In this document: piece by piece, positions 21,744 through 31,847 of the stretch
How the letters are laid out: each line of letters starts with the position of its first letter
Position numbering within the stretch: position 1 is the stretch's first letter
Source of the DNA: Phaeodactylum tricornutum CCAP 1055/1
Taxonomy: Eukaryota > Bacillariophyta > Bacillariophyceae > Surirellales > Neidiaceae
Length of the DNA stretch: 64,000 bases
NCBI RefSeq assembly: GCF_000150955.2
Contig: NC_011691.1
Span: 62,001 to 126,000 of the forward strand
Reading direction: 5' to 3'
Notes under the pieces: generated by a model
Told to the model about the DNA's origin: nothing
Databases searched by the model: none
What the model saw: the letters and a program-made list of their open reading frames with translations, nothing else
Translations under genes and position numbers: made by a program

Positions 21744-24350
21744 CTACTCGAACCACCGTTTGCCGTCTTTCTCCGACAAAGCCTCCGCGGTCGTGGCGGT
21801 ATCTGCAGATCCTGCAAACGTTTGCTTGTAAGTCTCGACCATCTTTGAAAAGTTCTCCTCTTCCTTGTCAACCTTCTTCTTCCTCTTCTTCAAAGGTTTC
21901 ACTGTCTTATTTTTTGCCCTTTCTACCCTCTCGACCTGGGTCTGCTTCTTGGTAGATTGGGCAACCTCGTCAAGCAGCTCTGGCGACGACGGGCTAGTGC
22001 CATCACTTTGCTCCCTTTGTTTGCGTTTTTTGTCCCGCTGTAATGCCCCACGACTCTTTTTACTTGGTTGCTTTTCTTCATTGGCTGTCTGTTCTTTGTG
22101 AATCATTTTCTGTTTCACCAGATTCGCTTGTTGTTGCGCACGGTGTTCTAACTGCTGCCTTGCCTTCGCCTTATTTTCGACTGTGAACTCCAAAATTAAA
22201 CGAGGAATCTTGGCAATTCCACCCTCTTGGCTACGTTTTTTCTTGTGAGATTTTCGTTTGCTTTCAACGGCTCCTTTACCGCCTTGAACGTGTTCTTCCG
22301 TGTAGTATGGATTATTATTGAGCTCGCGCAAGCAGGCCAAAGCATGTGCGTGATGCTCAAATTCGACAAATCCAAAACCCCTACTCGGCGCCTTGTCTTT
22401 CTTATTCGTGGTAAAATCACGGTCAATAAAAACCGATCGAATGTACTTTTTCACATTGGCATCATCAAAGGAAGGAACAATTCTGTTCGGGTCCCCTCCA
22501 GCCTCTTCCATCCGTTTCAAAATCTCTCGAGTCGGTAAATCTCCCGCGGATCGCCAGTGCGCGATCTGATCTTCGGGAGTTACCAGTCGTTTCTGCAAAC
22601 CACGTTGAATGGCCTGGACACAAAGATTCTTGAGCTGCGATTCGTCCACATGCTTGGCCAAGTTACGCACAGACAGCCGGACCGGATTGATGAAGAAAAG
22701 TGGGGAACGTAGCTTAGTGATCTTATCCGCCCAAGCCCGCTGGCGCTTTTGCTGATCCATTTCTGGCAACACGTCCCAGGCCTTGTGTTCCGAGTTGGCA
22801 TCGTTGTCGACCCGGCCCTCGCCTTTGAGGTACAAGCTGCGACGATCTTTACCTGTGACCTTTGTATCGGCTTGTTTTTCCATAGTAATAGTCGAAGCTG
22901 TGTCTTTATCTACCGCAAGATCAACCAGCAATCGTCGACCCTTGACGACAATGCCACCGCCCACAGCGCTGCCGGACTCTTTGAGACTGACAAACGAAGC
23001 ATCGTTGGCATCTTGCGAGGCGTCCAACGCACTTTGGGCACCGGCATTCTCCCGAAACGTGACAAAGGCGGTTCCCTTGGGCATACCCGTTTCTTTGTCC
23101 TTGACAATGTAGATGCCACTGACGAAACCAAAAGTGCGAAAGACTTGAAACAAATCGTGTCGTGTGGCATCAAAGGGTAGATTGCGTAGAAAGAGTGAAC
23201 GCTTGTCGGTGACGGCCGATTCGTCAACAATGGCCTTTTCCTTGTCCACCTCCTTACTGTCTATTTGCTCCATGTCAACATTGGTGTTATCACTGCTTTC
23301 GCTATTGTTGTCGGAATCCTGATCGTTGTCGCTATCATGTTCGCTCGCGTCACTTGGCCCGTCTTGGTCAGCCTCGTTCGAGTCCCTCCTATCGCTCGCA
23401 TTTGTTTGGCTTTTGTCACCCTCATTATCCTTAATTTGGTGCTTTCTTTTATCATCCATTTGCTGCTCCGATACGATTAGTAGCTTTGGCTTTGCCTGAG
23501 CCGAATCGGTCGACTGTTGCTTGCGTGTTTCGTAGGCCGTCTTGTTGAGGGCGTAGGCGACGCTAACAGGACGTTGATGAATGATGAGGGGTGAACTTTT
23601 TACGCTCTTTTTGACATTTGAATTAGCGTTGACACTGTCAAGACAGGCCTGGGCATCCTGGGGATTGGCAAAAGTCACAAAGGCGAAGCCACGGTGCGTA
23701 ACCAGATGCGTCGTCGGGTCGGCATCGTTTGTGGGACGGGAGGGAGCGCGAACTTTGGGAATGTGCACTTCCTCCAGTGCTCCAAATTCTTGCAAAGCCT
23801 TGCGAATGTGCGATTCCTTGGCGTAAAAACTGAGATTGCGTATAATCAAGCGGTGATGCTTGGATGAGGCTGGTGGTGATTGCGACATAGAACTCTGTGT
23901 TTGAACGGGACGCGAAGCGACTTCCTTGCCCCTGGGGGCCTTTTGGTCCGTGTGGTCGTTGTTGTGGACATCTCTGCGTTTGCCACTAGTTGCCACGGAA
24001 GCGAGTTCCACCTTGACTTGGACCTTTTCGCCGTCAACGACGAGGATGCGATGGTTGAGTTTTGCAGCGGCCTGTTGGGCATCGGCGGCGCAGGTATACC
24101 GGACAAACCCATACGAGGACGAGGCTTTCGCGCTCGTACCAGCACTTGGGGGATGTTCATCGCGTCCCGTCTCTTTCGGCCGTGGGGGACAAATGACTGA
24201 GGACTTTTTGATGGGTCCAATCTCGGAAAAGACGTCTTCGAGATGGTGTCGCCGAATGAGACTAGTGGGAGGAACGAATCGCACAAACACCGTGGTATCC
24301 GTCGATCGTTTCGCAGTAGCCTTACTACCCTGCTGCTTGTCACCGCTCAT
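21744..24350 (-). CDS. Multi-RRM nucleolar RNA-binding protein, RBM28/Nop4-like
   Basis: 868 aa, single exon, ATG 24350. Four RNA-recognition motifs: RRM1 at about residues 20-115 (RNP2 VFVRFV, RNP1 YGFVRY), RRM2 165-265 (LIIRNL, RGFAFVTF), RRM3 395-500 (LFLRNL, KGTAFVTF) and RRM4 580-690 (LSVRNL, RGFGFVEF). An acidic Asp/Glu/Ser/Asn stretch separates RRM2 and RRM3, and the C-terminus is a long Lys/Arg/Gln-rich tail. Four RRMs, the acidic spacer and the basic tail are the architecture of yeast Nop4 and animal RBM28, needed for 60S pre-ribosome maturation in the nucleolus. The atypically long spacer between RNP2 and RNP1 in RRM4 is also seen in that family. The ribosomal eL39 gene lies only 3 kb away, but nothing suggests co-regulation beyond position. 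Confidence 0.85.
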   Translation of the reverse strand: MSGDKQQGSKATAKRSTDTTVFVRFVPPTSLIRRHHLEDVFSEIGPIKKSSVICPPRPKETGRDEHPPSAGTSAKASSSYGFVRYTCAADAQQAAAKLNHRILVVDGEKVQVKVELASVATSGKRRDVHNNDHTDQKAPRGKEVASRPVQTQSSMSQSPPASSKHHRLIIRNLSFYAKESHIRKALQEFGALEEVHIPKVRAPSRPTNDADPTTHLVTHRGFAFVTFANPQDAQACLDSVNANSNVKKSVKSSPLIIHQRPVSVAYALNKTAYETRKQQSTDSAQAKPKLLIVSEQQMDDKRKHQIKDNEGDKSQTNASDRRDSNEADQDGPSDASEHDSDNDQDSDNNSESSDNTNVDMEQIDSKEVDKEKAIVDESAVTDKRSLFLRNLPFDATRHDLFQVFRTFGFVSGIYIVKDKETGMPKGTAFVTFRENAGAQSALDASQDANDASFVSLKESGSAVGGGIVVKGRRLLVDLAVDKDTASTITMEKQADTKVTGKDRRSLYLKGEGRVDNDANSEHKAWDVLPEMDQQKRQRAWADKITKLRSPLFFINPVRLSVRNLAKHVDESQLKNLCVQAIQRGLQKRLVTPEDQIAHWRSAGDLPTREILKRMEEAGGDPNRIVPSFDDANVKKYIRSVFIDRDFTTNKKDKAPSRGFGFVEFEHHAHALACLRELNNNPYYTEEHVQGGKGAVESKRKSHKKKRSQEGGIAKIPRLILEFTVENKAKARQQLEHRAQQQANLVKQKMIHKEQTANEEKQPSKKSRGALQRDKKRKQREQSDGTSPSSPELLDEVAQSTKKQTQVERVERAKNKTVKPLKKRKKKVDKEEENFSKMVETYKQTFAGSADTATTAEALSEKDGKRWFE

Positions 24351-24921
24351 GACAACAAAACGTAAGTATAGATACTTGCGGAAATAATAGAGTGTTGTGT
24401 ACCTTATTCGGAAAAGAGAAGGGAAGTCCTAGCTCAGCAGTTGTCGGTATTGGAGTAATGCCCGCCGAGCCGAAGAATCTGTAGGTTTGGTTGGCTTGGT
24501 TGGTGGTGGACGCGACACGATGCCTACTCGTCCGACCCATCTACGTCGCGCTTTGTCTGTCCGTCGATATCCGAAGCCGAAGTTGTCTGCTCTGGATCAA
24601 AAAGGGCTAGGGTTTATTTTCTAATGTAAGAAACTGCTTTGCGTAGAATGTTGTACGACGGCTAACGGATTTGTTCGAGTTTGTGCTATGTTGTTGTCCT
24701 AGACTATTAGGCACTCTACCAGCTAGGAGTCCGAAGAGAGAGCGTTTGCATATCTATTCTGACAAAGTACTGGATAAATTTACCATTACAAAGGAAAACA
24801 AAAGATGGTTCGATTGGTCAATAGAAAGATACACAAAAGCTAGGTAGGCTTATGCAAAAGTGGGAGATTAACAGTCCAGCTCGAGTAAAGTGAATTCGAT
24901 AGTCCAATCAAGACAAAGTCT
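24351..24921. other. Intergenic, 0.57 kb
   Basis: Upstream of the RBM28-like gene and downstream of the type II membrane protein gene, both on the minus strand. Nothing beyond an AT-rich stretch near 24,760-24,880 is seen. Confidence 0.5.
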
Positions 24922-26520
24922 TTAAGCATGCATGCATCCTCCAGCCGAAGCCGGCTGCGGCCGGCAGATGCGTGCATGTTCGCTTACCATGGGAGAGCGA
25001 AAGCCGCTCGTGAAACTCACCAAAGGAAAGTGTCGCCACAGTCGTTCGTGCCGTTTCCAAGATACGCTTTGGTTTACATCTGGATCTGCGTCGTTTGCCA
25101 AATAGCCACAGTACAACCACATGTAGCTGCACTTCTTGTGTTCGGTTCTTCCCGGCCAATAGTTACCAGCATCGCAGCACGAGTCTCCGGCCGATGGATC
25201 TAGGTTGATAAACGCGGTTGTGGCTGGGTCGTCCGCGTCGGCCGGTATCAAGTCCTGTGATCGAGGATAATTTGGAAAATCCACAGCATGGGATATAGGC
25301 TGGAAGCGGTGGGCGGCAATGAGTTTGCCTTGCTCGAGCTGCACCCCGAGTTCTCGTACTGCGTGGGGCCGGGTGTGCAGAATCAGATCGGGCTCGGAAA
25401 AATACACGTATTTCCACCGATTGCTGTCGTCTCCAAGCCAGGCATGGTTTTGTGTTGTCGTCAGATTGCCACGAAAGGCTCGTTGAAGTTTGTCAATAAC
25501 AAGGCGCGGCATCAGTAACGATTTGGAGGTGTTCTTGGCCTCCTGGCGGTCGAAATCGTCGACTGCGCAGACGTAGTTGATTTCCATGGCGTCACGTCCA
25601 GAGGACGGTATGCTCGACAAGAAAAGATCCAGGGCTTCGTGGTAAACGCTGTTGACGTCAGTGTCATCTTCACCACAGGCCATATTTCCCGCCACCACTA
25701 CTCGTCCCACACCCACGCGCCACAACGACAACAAAGTGGCCGCCATGGAATACATGTCCAGTGCGTTGCGTCTGGCAGCACCTGCGGGAATTGTATACAA
25801 AAGCGAGGTATTGTATTCAGGCCTGGAAATACCCGTGAGCAAAACCGGTTCACTGGGAATGTACAGTGGGAACAGGGCAATGGTTTCTCGCATGGCCGTG
25901 CCCGTATCCTGTACGTCAAAGCGACCGCTAGCGTCCTCCCCAAGCTCTGAAGTCATGTAGGATTTGTGCAGGTCCACGAGTTTGGCAAAGACGTGGTTGA
26001 ACTTGTTGTAGTTGATCATTTTGAAATAGCGAGACAAGTGCTCGACGCAAAAGTCCAGCCAGTCAAAGGTCAAAATAACCGAGTCCATTCCCACCGCGGC
26101 GAAGGCCTGCCATGAACCTCCTTCTAGATTTTGTATACGATATGCTTGAAGCTTATTAACGAACGCGTCCCGGGGCATCCACCACATTCCTGAATAATGT
26201 CCGACAGGTTGTACCGTAGTGGACATGGATTTGGCCGTCAAGAAAGACACAGAGCGATTGAGAAGCTGCCGATGAATCAAAGAATCAGCCCTCGGGACTT
26301 TGGGTTCTGAAAGTCTTGATCGTTCCCAATCCCACCAGGAGGTTTCCAACCAAGACGAAGAATGGCTGAAGGTCTCTTGTTGCATCAGCAGACTTTTCTG
26401 TTGCATCTGCAAATTGCGTAGGACTAGCAAACATACTGCTGCTATCGCAACCCCTCTGGCAACAGAGAAACAGCTTTTGACAAAGCCTCGGCGTAATGGT
26501 AACGCCGGTTCCATCGGCAT
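24922..26520 (-). CDS. Type II membrane protein of unknown function, possibly a glycosyltransferase
   Basis: 532 aa, single exon, ATG 26520. A short basic N-terminus is followed by one hydrophobic segment (about residues 20-37, RGVAIAAVCLLVLRNL), then a long lumenal-type domain, the topology of Golgi enzymes. I recognise no family with certainty. Notable conserved-looking blocks are VILTFDWLDFCVEHLSRYF, RVVVAGNMACGEDDTDVNS, INYVCAVDDFDRQEAK, YVYFSEPDLILHTRP and CSYMWLYCGYL. The acidic EDDTD and the FSEPD strand end resemble metal-binding positions of GT-A glycosyltransferases, but that is inference. Several Cys near the C-terminus (DSCCDAGNYW, KKCSYMWLYC) suggest disulfides. It has no paralogue in the window. 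Confidence 0.7.
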   Translation of the reverse strand: MPMEPALPLRRGFVKSCFSVARGVAIAAVCLLVLRNLQMQQKSLLMQQETFSHSSSWLETSWWDWERSRLSEPKVPRADSLIHRQLLNRSVSFLTAKSMSTTVQPVGHYSGMWWMPRDAFVNKLQAYRIQNLEGGSWQAFAAVGMDSVILTFDWLDFCVEHLSRYFKMINYNKFNHVFAKLVDLHKSYMTSELGEDASGRFDVQDTGTAMRETIALFPLYIPSEPVLLTGISRPEYNTSLLYTIPAGAARRNALDMYSMAATLLSLWRVGVGRVVVAGNMACGEDDTDVNSVYHEALDLFLSSIPSSGRDAMEINYVCAVDDFDRQEAKNTSKSLLMPRLVIDKLQRAFRGNLTTTQNHAWLGDDSNRWKYVYFSEPDLILHTRPHAVRELGVQLEQGKLIAAHRFQPISHAVDFPNYPRSQDLIPADADDPATTAFINLDPSAGDSCCDAGNYWPGRTEHKKCSYMWLYCGYLANDADPDVNQSVSWKRHERLWRHFPLVSFTSGFRSPMVSEHARICRPQPASAGGCMHA

Positions 26521-27202
26521 AACGTATTTCGGTTGCTAATGTGAGAAGTATTTTTCCGACTTTGATAATGAACTCGTACGGGAATGTAAAATGGATGATG
26601 TTGGTCGAGGAAAGGTAGTAGAAAGCATCCTCGGTTCGTGACAGCGATTAGCATCCGTATTGGGGATACTTTGGGCCGAATCGGTCGAATTCGGGACATA
26701 AGGAGTAAAGTGGGGGGTTTCGAACAAGTCTTATCGTTGGCGATCTACTGCCCGCACTTCTGTCCCATCTGCTAAAGGTTCTCATGTAAAAAGAATGCGA
26801 AGGATGAGAAATTTATCCCACTATCGGTAAAGTACGTTGGGAGAGTCCTGGCTGGGCCTACGTTCACAGTCTAGCCAAGAACACGAGACCTGCTCAACCG
26901 TTCGCACTTTTCTAATGCCGCGATTCTTCTTAACAATGAGTCGTGTTACGTCTGCCCTTCACTCGACCGTTAGAAAAATAATACTATACAGACAGGTTTC
27001 CTGTTTACCGTTTACCGTCAGTACTAACTTTCTACGTGGACACAGTCGTCGTACGTACATCGCCCCGCATCCAACCTGCGCTCGCTTGGTTGTACCGCTG
27101 TCTAACAAAGAGAGCTACCGCGGCTGCGACGTAGCAACGCACACCAGCGCTGGTTTCCTGTTCGTATTGACTGTGAGCGCCTGTTTGTTATCCAAAGCGA
27201 CC
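26521..27202. other. Divergent promoter region, 0.68 kb
   Basis: Between the leftward membrane protein and the rightward eL39 gene. It includes the eL39 5' UTR and an exact TGACTGTGA 27 bp before the eL39 start codon. A 127-codon ORF through the region (26837-27220) overlaps the eL39 start and has no family; it is rejected. Confidence 0.55.
27168..27176 (+). promoter_or_regulatory. TGACTGTGA motif upstream of eL39
   Basis: Exact copy of the 9-mer recurring in non-coding DNA of this window, here 27 bp before the ATG of a highly expressed ribosomal protein gene. Its position fits a core promoter or 5' UTR element; function is inferred only from recurrence. Confidence 0.4.
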
Positions 27203-27619
27203 ATGGTATGTGTTGTTTGAGCTGGAGCGGAAGGACACAATCGTTAAAGAGATAGCTGACTCGGATAGTTTAGAAAGAAACAATCGATCAAGTGACGGTG
27301 ACGAGGGATTGTATCCTTACGTTGTCGCGGGGAAAGACGACGATGCGCTCTATACCTGTTTGCCATTCGGCTTCGTAAACATTTTTTTCCTGGCATGTAC
27401 TTTTTCGCTTGTTGTATGCGTACATTCTTCTCACAATTGGTCGAACTTTTCGTTTCGCTTTCGTAGCCTTCCCAAAAGACGTTCCGTACCAAGCGCACGC
27501 TGGCCAAGAAGCAGCGACAGAACCGACCGCTGCCCCAGTGGATCCGTATGCGCACGGACAATGATATCAAGTGGAACGCCAAGCGCCGTCACTGGCGTCG
27601 TACGAAGCTGGGTCTGTAA
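27203..27619 (+). CDS. RPL39: 60S ribosomal protein eL39
   Basis: Exon 1 carries only the start codon (ATG 27203-27205), immediately followed by a 261-bp intron starting GTATGT and ending TTTCGTAG. Exon 2 is 27467-27619. The spliced protein is 51 aa, exactly the eL39 length, beginning [20 protein letters not shown] and ending [11 protein letters not shown], nearly identical to eL39 of other eukaryotes. eL39 lines the polypeptide exit tunnel of the large subunit, replacing part of the bacterial uL23 extension. Because no single frame holds the start codon and the rest, simple ORF calling misses the gene. An intron placed right after the ATG is common in ribosomal protein genes and often boosts expression. 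Confidence 0.95.
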
Positions 27620-27890
27620 ATGTTTGGAAATATTACTATAGAAACATTTACTGAAAAAGCCTCGAAAACAAACATTTTGTACCGGTGCAACGGGAAAGTA
27701 GAGTAAAGAGGACTCGGTCGCTGTGCGTGACCTGTGGTCTTGGTTGACAGCAATTCCATGCTGTACTTTTTTAGGAAAGTACTGTGCATAGCCTTTATTT
27801 TACGGTGCGCGACGGCAGGAAGACGAATTGTCTGCTTCGAAGTGGTTTTTGAGGATTTTCGTCCCTCCCTATTTCGTGGATCGTACCCTG

Positions 27891-29018
27891 CTACCTTGTT
27901 GTGGAATCACTCTCGTTATTTTCGTTTTTGTTTTGTGAGGAGGTGCCCAGTGACGCTGTCGGTCTTCTTCCGGTCCACGAAGCGGGATCGTACAAATCGA
28001 GACCGGCGCGCCACAGGGCAACGCGCTTCGGACCGATCAGGGAGAGCATCCAATCCACGAGACCGGGAAACAATCCCTGCAAGTACAAGACGGTCAAGGT
28101 TGGTTGTGGAACGATCCAAACTTCGCGTCGAGAAGTTTGCAACAAACTCGACAGCATCAGTGACACGCACCGAGCCACTGGCATTTTCAGCCGGGACCGG
28201 GAGACGGATGCCGATGACACCGATTCGTCGGCCAAGGTTCCTTTTGTAAGCGTTGCAACGTTTGCCGCTGATTGGGATCCGTGAAAGTCGGTATCCACAG
28301 GACCAGGACACCAAATGTCGATACGAATATCGGGTCGTTCGGCTCGCAGTGAGCCGAGATAGCGGTTCAAGGCGGCTTTGGAAGCGGCGTAGGCGGACGA
28401 TAACGGCAACGGTAGAACGGCACCAACGCTGCTCGTTACGGCAATACGTGGGAATATTTGTGAAGATGAAGTCCGGAAGACTCCAAAGTCACTGTGGAGT
28501 AACAAAGGAATCAAAATCATGGGCCAAACGACGTTTTGTTCGAGCATGTTGCGGACCGTACGGGGAGACGTTTCCAGAGCCGGCGACAGGTGTCCACTAC
28601 CGGCGTTTAAAATTACTAAATCGACCGGACACGGCAAGATTTGTACGCACTGTTGTAGTTGCGTATCATCGCACACATCCAAGGGCAGTACGTGACAGGT
28701 CGTGCGGGGATACCGACGGATAGTTTCCGACGCCACTCGTTCCAGTTTGTCGGTAGAGCGACTCGATACAATGACGTTGGTGCAGCCCGAGGCCGCCAAC
28801 TGAAAGCAGAGCTCACGTCCAATACCACTACTAGCCCCCACTATCCACACATTCTTGTCGTGAAAGGAACCTTCGCGACCTGGTCGCGAAGAAAGAGTCC
28901 GAAACTTGTCATAGATGTACAGCGATGGCGGGCAATCCAACATCCACCAACCGACACTGCTCGCGGCTGCCGCAGCAGTAGCGGTGAATACCTTATTCCA
29001 AAGCGAAAGCGGTAGCAT
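27891..29018 (-). CDS. Membrane-anchored short-chain dehydrogenase/reductase (DHRS7-like)
   Basis: 375 aa, ATG 29018. A hydrophobic N-terminus (about residues 8-30) is followed by a complete classical SDR domain: cofactor loop GASSGIGRE near residue 57, NAG (ILNAGSG) near 140, catalytic Ser in VTSSVGAV near 197, and YAASK (Tyr-x3-Lys) near 210, then PGPVDTDFH. The organisation resembles DHRS7/DHRS7B-type reductases of the ER or lipid droplets, which act on steroids, retinoids or acylglycerone phosphate. NADP(H) versus NAD(H) cannot be settled, although the SSRST sequence after strand 2 hints at NADPH. The C-terminal 60 residues are hydrophobic and then Asn/Ser/Glu-rich. An exact TGACTGTGA (read on the minus strand) lies 49 bp upstream of the ATG. 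Confidence 0.83.
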   Translation of the reverse strand: MLPLSLWNKVFTATAAAAASSVGWWMLDCPPSLYIYDKFRTLSSRPGREGSFHDKNVWIVGASSGIGRELCFQLAASGCTNVIVSSRSTDKLERVASETIRRYPRTTCHVLPLDVCDDTQLQQCVQILPCPVDLVILNAGSGHLSPALETSPRTVRNMLEQNVVWPMILIPLLLHSDFGVFRTSSSQIFPRIAVTSSVGAVLPLPLSSAYAASKAALNRYLGSLRAERPDIRIDIWCPGPVDTDFHGSQSAANVATLTKGTLADESVSSASVSRSRLKMPVARCVSLMLSSLLQTSRREVWIVPQPTLTVLYLQGLFPGLVDWMLSLIGPKRVALWRAGLDLYDPASWTGRRPTASLGTSSQNKNENNESDSTTR

Positions 29019-29066
29019 GCAAGTTACATTTGGATTATACGCAGGTAGTCCGAACTTAACTTGCTG

Positions 29067-29075
29067 TCACAGTCA
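29067..29075 (-). promoter_or_regulatory. TGACTGTGA motif upstream of the SDR gene
   Basis: Exact 9-mer, in the same orientation relative to the gene as in front of eL39, 49 bp before the SDR start codon. Functional role inferred from recurrence only. Confidence 0.35.
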
Positions 29076-29308
29076 GTTCCTGCCTTTCGAAGAAGGTTGT
29101 CAAGTAGTGAGATGGACCGTAAAAAAAGTTTGTAATGGAGCGTGATTCGCGGATATGTTTTATTGTGAATCCCGGCATTTCTAGACACGATGGTTCACGA
29201 ATGGTGAAATTCACGACCAGAACCTCGCCATCATTGGTTAGATTGCCGTCCATGCGGTCAAGCTCATATCTCACGGTCAATTAGACATGGAAGTAGAAAT
29301 AGACGCTC

Positions 29309-30895
29309 TTATTGCTTTCTACTTTTAACAACATTTGCAACCTTGGCAATACTGGGGAACAGTCCCAATTTTGGTCGTTGCAACGGCACCCAGTTCTCGA
29401 AAGCAAGACCCATTTTCAGATCCTGGTTGACTTTGGACAAGATGTAATACCAGTAGTGCATCGGGGATTCTTCCGACATGGCATCGGATAAGTCCACCGG
29501 AGGCTTTCGCATCCATGGCTTGCTCGTACCGGTGAAATGGATAAAATCGTTGAACGGTGGTCGGCACTGAGCGCCCTGCATGGACCCCTTGTAGCACTTG
29601 CGATCGTTCTCTACTTTTCTCATGACGCGGCTTAGGATAAGATTCTCCTGTAACACGACATCGGTCCCTTCCTCGCTATCAACACCCCAGTTGTGTACGC
29701 GTTTGGACATGAAGATAGACGCCGATTTCCGCTCGTATTTGATCCAGTGGTACAGCAACCCTTGATCGGAGTACGAACAGTAAAAATCCCATTTCGTACC
29801 TTTTGCACCTGTAATCAATTCGTGCCAGTCCGGATCTTCAATCTTATGTCCCCAACCAATGTCTTCGTCCCAGTGAGGGTACGGCAACGCCCGACCGCGC
29901 TCTTCTTTTTCGCGAATCAACTCTTGAATACGTTCATAGCCACCTTCGTGCGGAGCAAGTATGAATAGGCCTGCGTTGGCCGGTTCTTCCCGGCCCGCCA
30001 TGACCACATTCTCCTTCAAAACACCGCGTGTAGACAGCTCGAAAAGAGAGTCCAGATTTCCTCGGGCCATTACGTCGCCGTCTAAAAACATTACCCGTTC
30101 GTATTGTGTCAGGGTCAGAATGCGAAACTTTTCTAGCGTGACACGGTAGAAGCCCTCGTCCTTCTGCTTCGGAATATACTGGTATTGAATGTTCATATCG
30201 TAGAGGAAACGAGTATGCTCAGGGGGGAGGTGCTCGTATGGCGAGTCGTAGGCCATTTGGAAGAACACCATCACATCCGAACGACTTCCGTCTTGTCTTT
30301 GAATGTACGTCGATACGAGAATGTCGTAAAGGTACCCCAAGTAGGTCGGGTTATCGGGGTCGCAACCGCCAACTAGAAAACTATAGGCAAACCGCGAAGA
30401 GGTCTGTACCTTGAACTCAACCGGAACGTCACTACGTTGCTTGGGCGTCGTCTGGTTGCCATACGAGAGTAGTTTTGTCAGCGCGAAACTTTGCGATGTA
30501 GTATCGTTTCTTTGAGTCTCGCGATTGCTGGCTGTCGAAAGAGTTTTGGATTGCTTCGCAAAGTCGATTTCTCTGGAAAGAAGCGGTGGAACTTCTTCTA
30601 GGAGAGTTCGTTTGGATGGCTCCTGCGCGATGAAGCGATCTGCTTCCCCCAGCTCCTCCGCCGAAGATAAAGATCCACGTATTTTGTCGGCGCTAGGGGG
30701 CACCTCTATTGATTTAACCGGCGTGAAGTAATTCCGTGCAAAAGCCTTTCGGAGAGAAGTAGACGCTTGCTCTCTACGCGATCCTTCATCTTTCTCCAAA
30801 TGTTGATGTATTGAAATCAGATTCATCAATATCGCTCCCAAGGCTCCAAAGACCAAGAGGCCGGTAAAACTCATCGCAGTTGAATGCTGGCGCAT
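29309..30895 (-). CDS. Glycosyltransferase family 8 (glycogenin-like), type II membrane protein
   Basis: 528 aa from the first ATG at 30895. One N-terminal membrane segment (about residues 8-28, FTGLLVFGALGAILMNLI), a Ser/Glu-rich stem, and a GT8 catalytic domain from about residue 170. GT8 landmarks: RVMFLDGDVMARGNLDSLF containing the metal-binding Asp-x-Asp, NAGLFILAP, DQGLLYHWI, and the late HFTGTSKPW block that in glycogenin-type enzymes contacts the nucleotide-sugar phosphates. These enzymes are retaining and use UDP-sugars. The topology suggests a Golgi location and a role in glycan or wall polysaccharide synthesis rather than in storage-glucan priming; the acceptor is unknown. The domain is complete. 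Confidence 0.85.
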   Translation of the reverse strand: MRQHSTAMSFTGLLVFGALGAILMNLISIHQHLEKDEGSRREQASTSLRKAFARNYFTPVKSIEVPPSADKIRGSLSSAEELGEADRFIAQEPSKRTLLEEVPPLLSREIDFAKQSKTLSTASNRETQRNDTTSQSFALTKLLSYGNQTTPKQRSDVPVEFKVQTSSRFAYSFLVGGCDPDNPTYLGYLYDILVSTYIQRQDGSRSDVMVFFQMAYDSPYEHLPPEHTRFLYDMNIQYQYIPKQKDEGFYRVTLEKFRILTLTQYERVMFLDGDVMARGNLDSLFELSTRGVLKENVVMAGREEPANAGLFILAPHEGGYERIQELIREKEERGRALPYPHWDEDIGWGHKIEDPDWHELITGAKGTKWDFYCSYSDQGLLYHWIKYERKSASIFMSKRVHNWGVDSEEGTDVVLQENLILSRVMRKVENDRKCYKGSMQGAQCRPPFNDFIHFTGTSKPWMRKPPVDLSDAMSEESPMHYWYYILSKVNQDLKMGLAFENWVPLQRPKLGLFPSIAKVANVVKSRKQ

Positions 30896-31847
30896 TGCTC
30901 TCTCAGAATAAGGCAATTTACCAGCGGCGCAGGTATAACGTCAACGATGGGATTGACTGCAAGCTCTTGGATCCCTTGTTCCAGTAGCTACTGGATAGAC
31001 AGAGGAAGTCCTACACATTGTGCCTTTTGCGATAGCGAAGATTAGCGAACGATCACAATTGTTTCATTTTCCGTCTAACTGTATTTTGCTGCCATAGCTG
31101 TTCTAGACATCTTTTACAATGTATGTGTAATAATGCAACGAAGCTCGTTGGCACGTGATGCGAATAATACGCCATAATTCTTGGTAGAATTTCCCGTATT
31201 TGGAATATTTTACTGTTAGCTTACAGTTAGATGGGAAAATTTGGATTCCACTCTGAAAAAATTAATACCTTACAGTTAAATCATTCAATTCAGCTGACAG
31301 TCCGCGTCATGTGGGAATACGTGTGTTTTTTTTTTCGATTCTCCGTAAGCGGCAAGGCCCAGATCCCCTCCGCTTTCACAGTTGCATTTGGCTTCGATCA
31401 GACATAAAACAAATCCAAAGCGAGGAATTTTACTGACCGACTTTTGGCTAGAGATAGGTTTCCTGATAGGATAGGTAGACTAATGTGGGCTACTCCAATG
31501 CATATTTTAGGACAAAAACACCCAACACTTGCTATTGACAGGCAGAGAATACGTAATGATTGATGATCAATGAATTCGTTGTACGTGTATGGCTGCCTCA
31601 TTTGTATGCTATGTAGGTAGCGTGGGAAACTATGCAAAATGCAGCGGAGAAAAAGGACCTCAATATACGCTATCGAGGCCGTTCTAGTCAACTAAAAAAC
31701 CGTGCTGAAAAGTGAGAACGCGCACGGATCCGACGAAGCGGATCTGAGGTGTGCATAGGGAAATATCGCATAAGTCCTCCGGTTCCGAGATCATAGCATG
31801 TTAAAGTATAGCCGTGAGGTTCCCTATCTCCCAGGAAATACTTCACT
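30896..31847. other. Intergenic, 0.95 kb
   Basis: AT-rich, with a run of T near 31,325 and repeated ACAGTTA-type segments near 31,210-31,280. No coding region is supported. A 97-codon minus-strand ORF (31398-31691) has no recognisable feature. Confidence 0.5.
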
